A stretch of 64,000 nt of DNA from Ptiloglossa arizonensis (lineage: Eukaryota; Arthropoda; Insecta; Hymenoptera; Colletidae), in the NCBI RefSeq assembly GCF_051014685.1, contig NW_027478439.1:1116001-1180000 (forward strand). The letters are read 5' to 3'. The stretch's first letter is position 1; the number at the start of each line of letters is the position of its first letter. Under the pieces are notes generated by a model. That model did no database searches. It was not told where the DNA came from and saw only the letters and a list, made by a program, of their open reading frames with translations. Below are positions 23,371-34,226 of the stretch, piece after piece. The position numbers and the translations under genes are program-made.

Positions 23371-24434
23371 CCCATATCTCGGAGAATGGATTGGCCAATC
23401 CCAAAAATTCCTGTTGCGTCTGAAAGTAGAAGCTCGCCCGAATACAACGCTATGTGTATTTTTTCCCTAGGCCATTCTGGTTAAGCGTTTGGAGCAGCAG
23501 AAGTGCGAAAAATTTGTTGTGTTCTCAACAATTCCTTAGCTTCAAACTCCCATATCAAGCGAACGGATTGACCAAACCCAAAAATTCCTGTTGCGTCTGA
23601 AAGTAGAAACTCGCCCGATTACAATGGTATGTGTATATTTTCCTTAGGCCATTCCGGTTAAGCGTTTGGAGCAGCAGAAGTGCGAAAAATTGGTTGTCTT
23701 CTCAACCATTTCTTAGTTTCAAACTCCCATATCTCGGAGAATGGATTGGCCAATCCCAAAAATTCCTGTTGCGTCTGAAAGTAGAAACTCGCCCGAATAC
23801 AACGCTATGTGTATTTTTTCACTAGGCCATTCTGGTTAAGCGTTTGGAGCAGCAGAAGTGCGAAAAATTTGTTGTCTTCTCAACCATTTCTTAGCTTCAA
23901 ACTTCTATATCTCGCGAACGGATTGACCAAACCCAAAAATTCCTGCTGCGTCTGAAATTAGAAACTCATACGATTACTACGGAATGTGTATTTTTTCCCT
24001 AAGCCATTCTAGTTAAGCGTTCGGAGCAGCAGAATTGCGTAAAATTTGTTGTCTTCTCAACCATTTCTTAGCTTCAAACTCCCATATCTCGGAGAATGGA
24101 TTGGCCAATCCCAAAAATTCCTGTTGCGTCTGAAAGAAGAAACTCTCCCGAATACAACGGTATGGTTATTTTTTCCTAGGCCATTCTGGTTAAGCGATTG
24201 GTGCAGCAGAGCTGCGAAAAATTTGTTGTCTTCTCAACCATTTCTTAGCTTCAAACTCCCATATCTCGCGAACGAATTGACCAAACCCAAAAATTGCTGT
24301 TGCGTGTGAAAGTAGAAACTCGCCCGATTACAACGGTATGTTTATTTTTTCCCTAGGCCATTCTGGTTAAGCGTTTGGAGCAGCAGAAGTGCGAAAAATT
24401 TGTTGTGTTCTCAACCATTTCTTAGCTTCAAACT

Positions 24435-25143
24435 CCCATATCAAGCGAACGGATTGACCAAACCCAAAAATTCCTGTTGCGTCTGAAAGTAGAAACTCGC
24501 CCGATTACAATGGTATGTGTATATTTTCCTTAGGCCATTCCGGTTAAGCGTTTGGAGCAGCAGAAGTGCGTAAAATTTGTTGTCTTCTCAACCATTTCTT
24601 AGCTTCAAACTCCCATATCTCGTGATCGGATTGACCAAACCCAAAAATTCCTGTTGCGCCTGAAAGCAGTAACTCGCCCGATTACAACGGTATGTGTATT
24701 TTTTCCCTAGGCCATTCTGGTTAAGCGTTTGGAGCAGCAGAAGTGCGAAAAATTTGTTGTGTTCTCAACCATTTCTTAGTTTCAAACTCCCATATCTCGG
24801 AGAATGGATTGGCCAATCCCAAAAATTCCTGTTGCGTCTGAAAGTAGAAACTCGCCCGAATACAACGCTATGTGTATTTTTTCACTAGGCCATTCTGGTT
24901 AAGCGTTTGGAGCAGCAGAAGTGCGAAAAATTTGTTGTCTTCTCAACCATTTCTTAGCTTCAAACTTCTATATCTCGCGAACGGATTGACCAAACCCAAA
25001 AATTCCTGCTGCGTCTGAAATTAGAAACTCATACGATTACTACGGAATGTGTATTTTTTCGCTAAGCCATTCTAGTTAAGCGTTCGGAGCAGCAGAATTG
25101 CGTAAAATATGTTGTCTTCTCAACCATTTCATAGCTTCAAACT
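24435..25143 (+). repeat. Four-monomer module, copy 4 (709 bp)
   Basis: This is a complete module, 2,128 bp after the start of the 22,307 copy, with the same four subtypes and total length. The fourth unit has AAAATATGTTG where others have AAAATTTGTTG. The following unit has ACGATAAGTG in place of ACGGTAAGTG. Confidence 0.9.
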
Positions 25144-25666
25144 CCCATATCTCGCGAACGGATTGACCAATCCCAAAAATTCCTGTTGCGTCTGACAGTA
25201 GAAACTCGCCCGATTACAACGATAAGTGTATTTTTTCTCTAGGCCATTCTGGATAAGCGTTTGGAGCAGCCGAAGTGCGAAAAATTTGTTGTGTTCTCAA
25301 CCATTTCTTAGTTTCAAACTCCCATATCTCGGAGAATGGATTGGCCAATCCCAAAAATTCCTGTTGCGTCTGAAAGTAGAAACTCGCCCGAATACAACGC
25401 TATGTGTATTTTTTCCCTAGGCCATTCTGGTTAAGCGTTTGGAGCAGCAGAAGTGCGAAAAATTTGTTGTGTTCTCAACAATTCCTTAGCTTCAAACTCC
25501 CATATCAAGCGAACGGATTGACCAAACCCAAAAATTCCTGTTGCGTCTGAAAGTAGAAACTCGCCCGATTACAATGGTATGTGTATATTTTCCTTAGGCC
25601 ATTCCGGTTAAGCGTTTGGAGCAGCAGAAGTGCGAAAAATTGGTTGTCTTCTCAACCATTTCTTAG

Positions 25667-27530
25667 CTTCAAACTCCCATATCAAGCGAACGGATTGACC
25701 AAACCCAAAAATTCCTGTTGCGTCTGAAAGTAGAAACTCGCCCGATTACAACGGTATGTGTATTTTTTCCCTAGGCCATTCTGGTTAAGCGTTTGGAGCA
25801 GCAGAAGTGGGAAAAATTTGTTGTCTGCTCAACCATTTCTTAGCTTCAAACTCCCATATCTCGGAGAATGGATTGGCCAATCGCAAAAATTTCTGTTGCG
25901 TCTGAAAGTAGAAACTCGCCCGAATACAACGCTATGTGTATTTTTTCCGTAGGCCATTCTGGTTAAGCGGATGGAGCAGCAGAAGTGCGAAAAATTTGTT
26001 GTCTTCTCAACCATTTCTTAGTTTCTAACTCCCATATCTCGCGAACGCATTGTCCAAACCCAAAAATTCCTGCTGCGTCTGAAAGTAGAAACTCGCCCGA
26101 TTTCAACGGTATGCGTATTTTTTCCCTAGGCCATTCTGGTTAAGCAATTGGAGCAGCAGAAGTGCGAAAAATTTGTTGTCTTCTCAACCATTTCTTAGTT
26201 TCAAACTCCCATATCTCGCGAACGGATTAAAAAAACCCAAAAATTCCTGTTGCGTCTGAAAGTAGAAACTCGCCCGATTACAACGGTATGTGTATTTTTT
26301 CCCTAGGCCATTCTGGTTAAGCGATTGGTGCAGCAGAATTGCGAAAAATTTGTTGTCTTCTCAACCATTTCTTAGCTTCAAACTCCCATATCTCGCGAAC
26401 GGATTGACCAAACCCAAAAATTGCTGTTGCGTCTGAAAGTAGAAACTCGCCCGATTACAACGGTATGTGTGTTTTTTCCCTAGGCCATTCTGGTTAAGCG
26501 ATTGGAGCAGCAGAAGTGCGAAAAATTTGTTGCCTTCTCAATCATTTCTTAGCTTCAGACTTCCATATCTCGCGAACGGATTGACTAAACCCAAAAATTC
26601 CTGTTGAGTCTGAAAGTAGAAACTCGCCCGATTACAACGGTATGGGTATTTCTGCCCTAGGCCATTCTGGTTATGCGTTTGGAGCAGCAAAAGTGCCAAA
26701 AATTTGTTGTCTTCTCAACCATTTCATAGCTTCAAACTTCCATATCTCGCGCACGGATTGACCAAACCCAAAAATTCCTGTTGCGTCTGATAGTAGAAAC
26801 TCGCCCGATTACAACGGTATGGTTATTCTTCCCTAGGCCATTCCGGTTAAGCGTTTGGAGCAGCAGAAGTGCGAATAATTGGTTGTCTTCTCAACCATTT
26901 CTTAGCTTCAAACTCCCATATCTCGCGAACGGATTGACCAAACCCAAAAATTGCTGTTGCGTCTGAAATAGAATCTCGCCCGATTACAACGCTATGTGTA
27001 TTTTTTCCCTGCGCCATTCTGGTTAAGCGTTTGGAGCAGCAGAAGTGCGAAATATTTGTTGTGTTCTCAACCATTTCTTAGCTTCAAACTCCCATCTCAA
27101 GCGAACGGATAGACCAAACCCAAATATTCCTGTTGCGTCTGAAAGTAGAAACTCGCCCGATTACAACGGTATGGGTATTTTTTCCCTAGGCCATTCTGGT
27201 TATGCGTTTGGAGCAGCAAAATTGCCAAAAATTTGTTGTCTTCTCAACCATTTCTTAGCTTCAAACTCCCATATCTCGCGAACGGAAAGACCAAACCCAA
27301 AAAATTCCTGCTGCGCCTGAAAGTAGAAACTCGCCCGATTACAATGGTATGTGTATTTTTTCACTAGGCCTTTCTGGTCACGCGTTTGGAGCAGCAGAAG
27401 TGCGTAAAATTTGTTGTCTTCTCAACCATTTCTTAGCTTCAAACTCCCATATCTCGCGAACGGATTGACCAAACCCAAAAATTGCTGTTGCGTCTGAAAT
27501 AGAAACTCGCCCGATTACAACGGTATGTGT
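25667..27530 (+). repeat. About 1.86-kb segment duplicated at +6,696 bp (copy 2)
   Basis: This segment matches 32363-34226 with an even 6,696-bp offset and few substitutions, and its first kilobase also matches 17245-18235. It contains the units that make up the 8-monomer repeat of 33-36 kb (CGCGCACGG with TGATAGTAG and GGTTATTCTTCCC; GTCTGAAATAGAATCTC; CCATCTCAAGCG). The match ends at about 27,530, where TTTTCTCCCTGCGCC here faces TTTTTTACCTAGGCC in the other copy. Confidence 0.88.
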
Positions 27531-29180
27531 ATTTTCTCCCTGCGCCATTCTGGTTAAGCGTTTGGAGCAGCAGAAGTGCGAAAAATTTGTTGTGTTCTCA
27601 ACCATTTCTTAGCTTCAAACTCCCATCTCAAGCGAACGGATTGACCAAACCCAAAAATTCCTGTTGCGTCTGAAAGTAGAAACTCGCCCGATTACAATGG
27701 TATGAGTATATTTTCTTTAGGCAATTCCGGTTAAGCGTTTGGAGCAGCAGAAGTGCGAAAAATTGGTCGTCTTCTCAACCATTTCTTAGCTTCAAACTCC
27801 TATATCTCGCGAACGGATTGACCAAACCCAAAAATTCCTGCTGCGTCTGAAATTAGAAACTCATACGATTATTACGGTATGTGTATTTTTTACCTAGGCC
27901 ATTCTGGTTACGCGTTTGGAGCAGCAGAAGTGCGAAAAATTTGTTGCGTTCTCAACCATTTCTTAGCTTCAAACTCCCATATCTCGCGAACGGATTGACC
28001 AAACCCAAAAATTCCTGTTGCGCCTGAATGCAGTAACTCGCCCGATTACAACGGTATGTGTATTTTTTCCCTAGGCCATTCTGGTTAAGCGTTTGGAGCA
28101 GCAGAAGTGCGAAAAATTTGTTGTCTTCTCAACCATTTCTTAGCTTCAAACTTCTATATCTCGCGAACGGATTGACCAAACCCAAAAATTCCTGCTGCGT
28201 CTGAAATTAGAAACTCATACGATTACTACGGAATGTGTGTTTTTTCCCTAAGCCATTCTGGTTAAGCGTTCGGAGCAGCAGAATTGCGTAAAATTTGTTG
28301 CCTTCTCAACCATTTCATAGCTTCAAACTCCCATATCTCGCGAACGGATTGACCAAACCCAAAAATTCCTGTTGCGTCTGAAAGTAGAAACTCGCCCGAA
28401 TACAACGCTATGTGTATTTTTTCACTAGGCCATTCTGGTTAAGCGTTTGGAGCAGCAGAAGTGCGAAAAATTTGTTGTCTTCTCAACCATTTCTTAGCTT
28501 CAAACTTCTATATCTCGCGAACGGATTGACCAAACCCAAAAATTCCTGCTGCGTCTGAAATTAGAAACTCATACGATTACTACGGAATGTGTATTTTTTC
28601 CCTAAGCCATTCTAGTTAAGCGTTCGGAGCAGCAGAATTGCGTAAAATTTGTTGTCTTCTCAACCATTTCTTAGCTTCAAACTCCCATATCTCGGAGAAT
28701 GGATTGGCCAATCCCAAAAATTCCTGTTGCGTCTGAAAGTAGAAACTCTCCCGAATACAACGCTATGTGTATTTCTTCCCTAGGCCATTCTGGTTAAGCG
28801 GATGGAGCAGCAGAATTGCGAAAAATTTGTTGTCTTCTCAACCATTTCTTAGTTTCAAACTCCCATATCTCGCGAACGCATTGTCCAAACCCAAAAATTC
28901 CTGCTGCGTCTGAAAGTAGAAACTCGCCCGATTACAACGGTATGCGTATTTTTAACCTAGGCCATTCTGCTTAAGCAATTGGAGCAGCAGAAGTGCGAAA
29001 AATTTGTTGTCTTCTCAACCATTTCTTAGCTTCAGACTCCCATATCTCGCGAACGGATTGACTAGACCCAAAAATTCCTGTTGAGTCTGAAAGTAGAAAC
29101 TCGCCCAATTACAACGGTATGGTTATTTTTTCCTAGGCCATTCCGGTTAAGCGATTGAAGCAGCAGAAGTGCGAAAAATT

Positions 29181-29190
29181 TGTTGATATC
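29181..29190 (+). other. Junction of a 32-bp out-of-register deletion in one monomer
   Basis: AAAATTTGTTG runs directly into ATATCTCGCG. The TCTTCTCAACC to CAGACTCCC stretch present in the sister copy at about 19,621-19,652 is missing. The loss is 32 bp and leaves a monomer of about 144-145 bp, the largest length change I found. Both sides are otherwise normal, and I see no obvious microhomology longer than a base or two at the join. Confidence 0.9.
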
Positions 29191-29535
29191 TCGCGAACGG
29201 ATTGACTAAACCCAAAAATTCCTGTTGAGTCTGAAAGTAGAAACTCGCCCAATTACAACGGTATGGTTATTTTTTCCTAGGCCATTCTGGTTAAGCGATT
29301 GGTGCAGCAGAGCTGCGAAAAATTTGTTGTCTTCTCAACCATTTCTTAGCTTCAAACTCCCATATCTCGCGAACGAATTGATCAAACCCAAAAATTGCTG
29401 TTGCGTGTGAAAGTAGAAACTCGCCCGATTACAACGGTATGTGTATTTTTTCCCTAGGCCATTCTGGTTAAGCGTTTGGAGCAGCAGAAGTGCGAAAAAT
29501 TTGTTGTGTTCTCAACCATTTCTTAGCTTCAAACT

Positions 29536-30067
29536 CCCATATCAAGCGAACGGATTGACCAAACCCAAAAATTCCTGTTGCGTCTGAAAGTAGAAACTCG
29601 CCCGATTACAATGGTATGTGTATATTTTCCTTAGGCCATTCCGGTTAAGCGTTTGGAGCAGCAGAAGTGCGTAAAATTTGTTTTCTTCTCAACCATTTCT
29701 TAGCTTCAAACTCCCATATCTCGTGATCGGATTGACCAAACCCAAAAATTCCTGTTGCGCCTGAAAGCAGTAACTCGCCCGATTACAACGGTATGTGTAT
29801 TTTTTCCCTAGGCCATTCTGGTTAAGCGTTTGGAGCAGCAGAAGTGCGAAAAATTTGTTGTGTTCTCAACCATTTCTTAGTTTCAAACTCCCATATCTCG
29901 GAGAATGGATTGGCCAATCCCAAAAATTCCTGTTGCGTCTGAAAGCAGAAACTCGCCCGAATACAACGCTATGTGTATTTTTTCACTAGGCCATTCTGGT
30001 TAAGCGTTTGGAGCAGCAGAAGTGCGAAAAATTTGTTGTTTTCTCAACCATTTCTTAGCTTCAAACT
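29536..30067 (+). repeat. Four-monomer module, truncated copy 5 (first three monomers)
   Basis: The first three monomers are present and share TTTGTTTTCTTC and GAAAGCAGAAACTCG with the 20,003 copy. The fourth begins normally at 30068 as a TCTATATCTCGCG unit but changes subtype about 50 bp in (see 30068-30244). The module is therefore cut by a recombination-like junction inside a monomer. Confidence 0.87.
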
Positions 30068-30244
30068 TCTATATCTCGCGAACGGATTGACCAAACCCAA
30101 AAATTCCTGCTGCGTCTGAAAGTAGAAACTCGCCCGATTACAATGGTATGTGTATATTTTCCTTAGGCCATTCCGGTTAAGCGTTTGGAGCAGCAGAAGT
30201 GCGAAAAATTGGTTGTCTTCTCAACCATTTCTTAGTTTCAAACT
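30068..30244 (+). repeat. Hybrid monomer (CATACG-type front, CAATGG-type back)
   Basis: The left third reads TCTATATCTCGCG and CTGCTGCGTCTGAA, as in the CATACG subtype. The remainder reads CTCGCCCGATTACAATGG, TGTGTATATTTTCCTTAGG and AAAAATTGGTTG, as in the TCAAGCG subtype. The switch falls at about 30,115-30,121, where both parents share GCGTCTGAAA. Unit length is kept, so the exchange was in register. The parental subtypes are otherwise separate in this region. Confidence 0.83.
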
Positions 30245-31307
30245 CCCATATCTCGGAGAATGGATTGGCCAATCCCAAAAATTCCTGTTGCGTCTGAAAG
30301 TAGAAACTCGCCCGAATACAACGCTATGTGTATTTTTTCACTAGGCCATTCTGGTTAAGCGTTTGGAGCAGCAGAAGTGCGAAAAATTTGTTGTCTTCTC
30401 AACCATTTCTTAGCTTCAAACTTCTATATCTCGCGAACGGATTGACCAAACCCAAAAATTCCTGCTGCGTCTGAAATTAGAAACTCATACGATTACTACG
30501 GAATGTGTATTTTTTCCCTAAGCCATTCTAGTTAAGCGTTCGGAGCAGCAGAATTGCGTAAAATTTGTTGTCTTCTCAACCATTTCTTAGCTTCAAACTC
30601 CCATATCTCGGAGAATGGATTGGCCAATCCCAAAAATTCCTGTTGCGTCTGAAAGAAGAAACTCTCCCGAATACAACGCTATGTGTATTTTTTCCCTAGG
30701 CCATTCTGGTTAAGCGGATGGAGCAGCAGAATTGCGAAAAATTTGTTGTCTTCTCAACCATTTCTTAGTTTCAAACTCCCATATCTCGCGAACGCATTGT
30801 CCAAACCCAAAAATTCCTGCTGCGTCTGAGAGTAGAAACTCGCCCGATTACAACGGTATGGTTATTTTTTCCTAGGCCATTCTGGTTAAGCGATTGGTGC
30901 AGCAGAAGTGCGAAAAATTTGTTGTCTTCTCAACCATTTCTTAGCTTCAAACTTCTATATCTCGCGAACGGATTGACCAAACCCAAAAATTCCTGCTGCG
31001 TCTGAAATTAGAAACTCATACGATTACTACGGAATGTGTATTTTTTCGCTAAGCCATTCTAGTTAAGCGTTCGGAGCAGCAGAATTGCGTAAAATTTGTT
31101 GTCTTCTCAACCACTTCATAGCTTCAAACTCCCATATCTCGCGAACGAATTGACCAAACCCAAAAATTGCTGTTGCGTGTGAAAGTAGAAACTCGCCCGA
31201 TTACAACGGTATGTTTATTTTTTCCCTAGGCCATTCTGGTTAAGCGTTTGGAGCAGCAGAAGTGCGAAAAATTTGTTGTGTTCTCAACCATTTCTTAGCT
31301 TCAAACT

Positions 31308-32016
31308 CCCATATCAAGCGAACGGATTGACCAAACCCAAAAATTCCTGTTGCGTCTGAAAGTAGAAACTCGCCCGATTACAATGGTATGTGTATATTTT
31401 CCTTAGGCCATTCCGGTTAAGCGTTTGGAGCAGCAGAAGTGCGTAAAATTTGTTGTCTTCTCAACCATTTCTTAGCTTCAAACTCCCATATCTCGTGATC
31501 GGATTGACCAAACCCAAAAATTCCTGTTGCGCCTGAAAGCAGTAACTCGCCCGATTACAACGGTATGTGTATTTTTTCCCTAGGCCATTCTGGTTAAGCG
31601 TTTGGAGCAGCAGAAGTGCGAAAAATTTGTTGTGTTCTCAACCATTTCTTAGTTTCAAACTCCCATATCTCGGAGAATGGATTGGCCAATCCCAAAAATT
31701 CCTGTTGCGTCTGAAAGTAGAAACTCGCCCGAATACAACGCTATGTGTATTTTTTCACTAGGCCATTCTGGTTAAGCGTTTGGAGCAGCAGAAGTGCGAA
31801 AAATTTGTTGTCTTCTCAACCATTTCTTAGCTTCAAACTTCTATATCTCGCGAACGGATTGACCAAACCCAAAAATTCCTGCTGCGTCTGAAATTAGAAA
31901 CTCATACGATTACTACGGAATGTGTATTTTTTCGCTAAGCCATTCTAGTTAAGCGTTCGGAGCAGCAGAATTGCGTAAAATTTGTTGTCTTCTCAACCAC
32001 TTCATAGCTTCAAACT
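31308..32016 (+). repeat. Four-monomer module, copy 6 (709 bp)
   Basis: This is the last complete module in the window, with the same subtypes in order. The unit before it has the GGTATGTTTATT mark, as does the unit before the 22,307 and 24,435 copies. CAACCACTTCATAGC at the end of the fourth monomer also occurs near 31,110, showing that a neighbouring monomer belongs to the same exchange history. Confidence 0.9.
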
Positions 32017-32362
32017 CCCATATCTCGCGAACGGATTGACCAATCCCAAAAATTCCTGTTGCGTCTGACAGTAGAAACTCGCCCGATTACAACGGTAAGT
32101 GTATTTTTTCTCTAGGCCATTCTGGATAAGCGTTTGGAGCAGCCGAAGTGCGAAAAATTTGTTGTGTTCCCAACCATTTCTTAGTTTCAAACTCCCATAT
32201 CTCGGAGAATGGATTGGCCAATCCCAAAAATTCCTGTTGCGTCTGAAAGTAGAAACTCGCCCGAATACAACGCTATGTGTATTTTTTCCCTAGGCCATTC
32301 TGGTTAAGCGTTTGGAGCAGCAGAAGTGCGAAAAATTTGTTGTGTTCTCAACAATTCCTTAG

Positions 32363-34226
32363 CTTCAAACTCCCATATCAAGCGAACGGATTGACCAAAC
32401 CCAAAAATTCCTGTTGCGTCTGAAAGTAGAAACTCGCCCGATTACAATGGTATGTGTATTTTTTCCCTAGGCCATTCTGGTTAAGCGTTTGGAGCAGCAG
32501 AAGTGGGAAAAATTTGTTGTCTGCTCAACCATTTCTTAGCTTCAAACTCCCATATCTCGGAGAATGGATTGGCCAATCGCAAAAATTTCTGTTGCGTCTG
32601 AAAGTAGAAACTCGCCCGAATACAACGCTATGTGTATTTTTTCCGTAGGCCATTCTGGTTAAGCGGATGGAGCAGCAGAAGTGCGAAAAATTTGTTGTCT
32701 TCTCAACCATTTCTTAGTTTCTAACTCCCATATCTCGCGAACGCATTGTCCAAACCCAAAAATTCCTGCTGCGTCTGAAAGTAGAAACTCGCCCGATTTC
32801 AACGGTATGCGTATTTTTTCCCTAGGCCATTCTGGTTAAGCAATTGGAGCAGCAGAAGTGCGAAAAATTTGTTGTCTTCTCAACCATTTCTTAGTTTCAA
32901 ACTCCCATATCTCGCGAACGGATTAAAAAAACCCAAAAATTCCTGTTGCGTCTGAAAGTCGAAACTCGCCCGATTACAACGGTATGTGTATTTTTTCCCT
33001 AGGCCATTCTGGTTAAGCGATTGGTGCAGCAGAAGTGCGAAAAATTTGTTGTCTTCTCAACCATTTCTTAGCTTCAAACTCCCATATCTCGCGAACGGAT
33101 TGACCAAACCCAAAAATTGCTGTTGCGTCTGAAAGTAGAAACTCGCCCGATTACAACGGTATGTGTGTTTTTTCCCTAGGCCATTCTGGTTAAGCGATTG
33201 GAGCAGCAGAAGTGCGAAAAATTTGTTGCCTTCTCAATCATTTCTTAGCTTCAGACTTCCATATCTCGCGAACGGATTGACTAAACCCAAAAATTCCTGT
33301 TGAGTCTGAAAGTAGAAACTCGCCCGATTACAACGGTATGGGTATTTTTTCCCTAGGCCATTCTGGTTATGCGTCTGGAGCAGCAAAAGTGCCAAAAATT
33401 TGTTGTCTTCTCAACCATTTCATAGCTTCAAACTTCCATATCTCGCGCACGGATTGACCAAACCCAAAAATTCCTGTTGCGTCTGATAGTAGAAACTCGC
33501 CCGATTACAACGGTATGGTTATTCTTCCCTAGGCCATTCCGGTTAAGCGTTTGGAGCAGCAGAAGTGCGAATAATTGGTTGTCTTCTCAACCATTTCTTA
33601 GCTTCAAACTCCCATATCTCGCGAACGGATTGACCAAACCCAAAAATTGCTGTTGCGTCTGAAATAGAATCTCGCCCGATTACAACGGTATGTGTATTTT
33701 TTCCCTGCGCCATTCTGGTTAAGCGTTTGGAGCAGCAGAAGTGCGAAATATTTGTTGTGTTCTCAACCATTTCTTAGCTTCAAACTCCCATCTCAAGCGA
33801 ACGGATAGACCAAACCCAAATATTCCTGTTGCGTCTGAAAGTAGAAACTCGTCCGATTACAACGGTATGGGTATTTTTTCCCTAGGCCATTCTGGTTATG
33901 CGTTTGTAGCAGCAAAATTGCCAAAAATTTGTTGTCTTCTCAACCATTTCTTAGCTTCAACCTCCCATATCTCGCGAACGGAATGACCAAACCCAAAAAA
34001 TTCCTGCTGCGCCTGAAAGTAGAAACTCGCCCGATTACAATGGTATGTGTATTTTTTCACTAGGCCTTTCTGGTCACGCGTTTGGAGCAGCAGAAGTGCG
34101 TAAAATTTGTTGTCTTCTCAACCATTTCTTAGCTTCAAACTCCCATATCTCGCGAACGGATTGACCAAACCCAAAAATTGCTGTTGCGTCTGAAATAGAA
34201 ACTCGCCCGATTACAACGGTATGTGT
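32363..34226 (+). repeat. About 1.86-kb segment duplicated at +6,696 bp (copy 3)
   Basis: This is the downstream partner of 25667-27530. It runs into the 8-monomer tandem repeat, so that repeat was either seeded from this segment or donated it upstream. The left junction combines CAATGGTATGTGTATTTTTTCCC, a mixture of the CAATGG subtype and the ordinary T-tract, suggesting an exchange point near 32,447. Confidence 0.86.

Larger units (their letters stand above)
27997..30118 (+). repeat. Copy of 18,432-20,585 with a 32-bp deletion
   Basis: The match is close over twelve monomers. Left of 29,185 the offset from the other copy is 9,565 bp, and right of it 9,533. Differences seen include GTATTTCTTCCC near 28,771 and TTGTTGTTTTC near 30,035. 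The copy ends where CTGCTGCGTCTGAAATTAG changes to the hybrid monomer at 30068. Confidence 0.87.

Noticed and set aside
24046..24309. 87-codon open frame, plus strand
   Set aside because: It reads through parts of two monomers and closes at the recurrent TGA in GTCTGAAAG. Nearly identical 61- and 64-codon frames occur dozens of times, their length set by the repeat unit.
26847..27074. 75-codon frames on the minus strand (also 33543-33770, 34957-35184, 36402-36629, 36754-36981)
   Set aside because: Each is the same stretch of satellite read backwards and closes at the same monomer position. Copies track the higher-order repeats, not protein conservation.
27045..27320. Longest short open frame (91 codons, plus strand)
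   Set aside because: It is translated satellite. The frame persists because 177 is a multiple of three, and related frames appear in register in many other monomers. There is no codon bias, plausible start context or recognisable domain.
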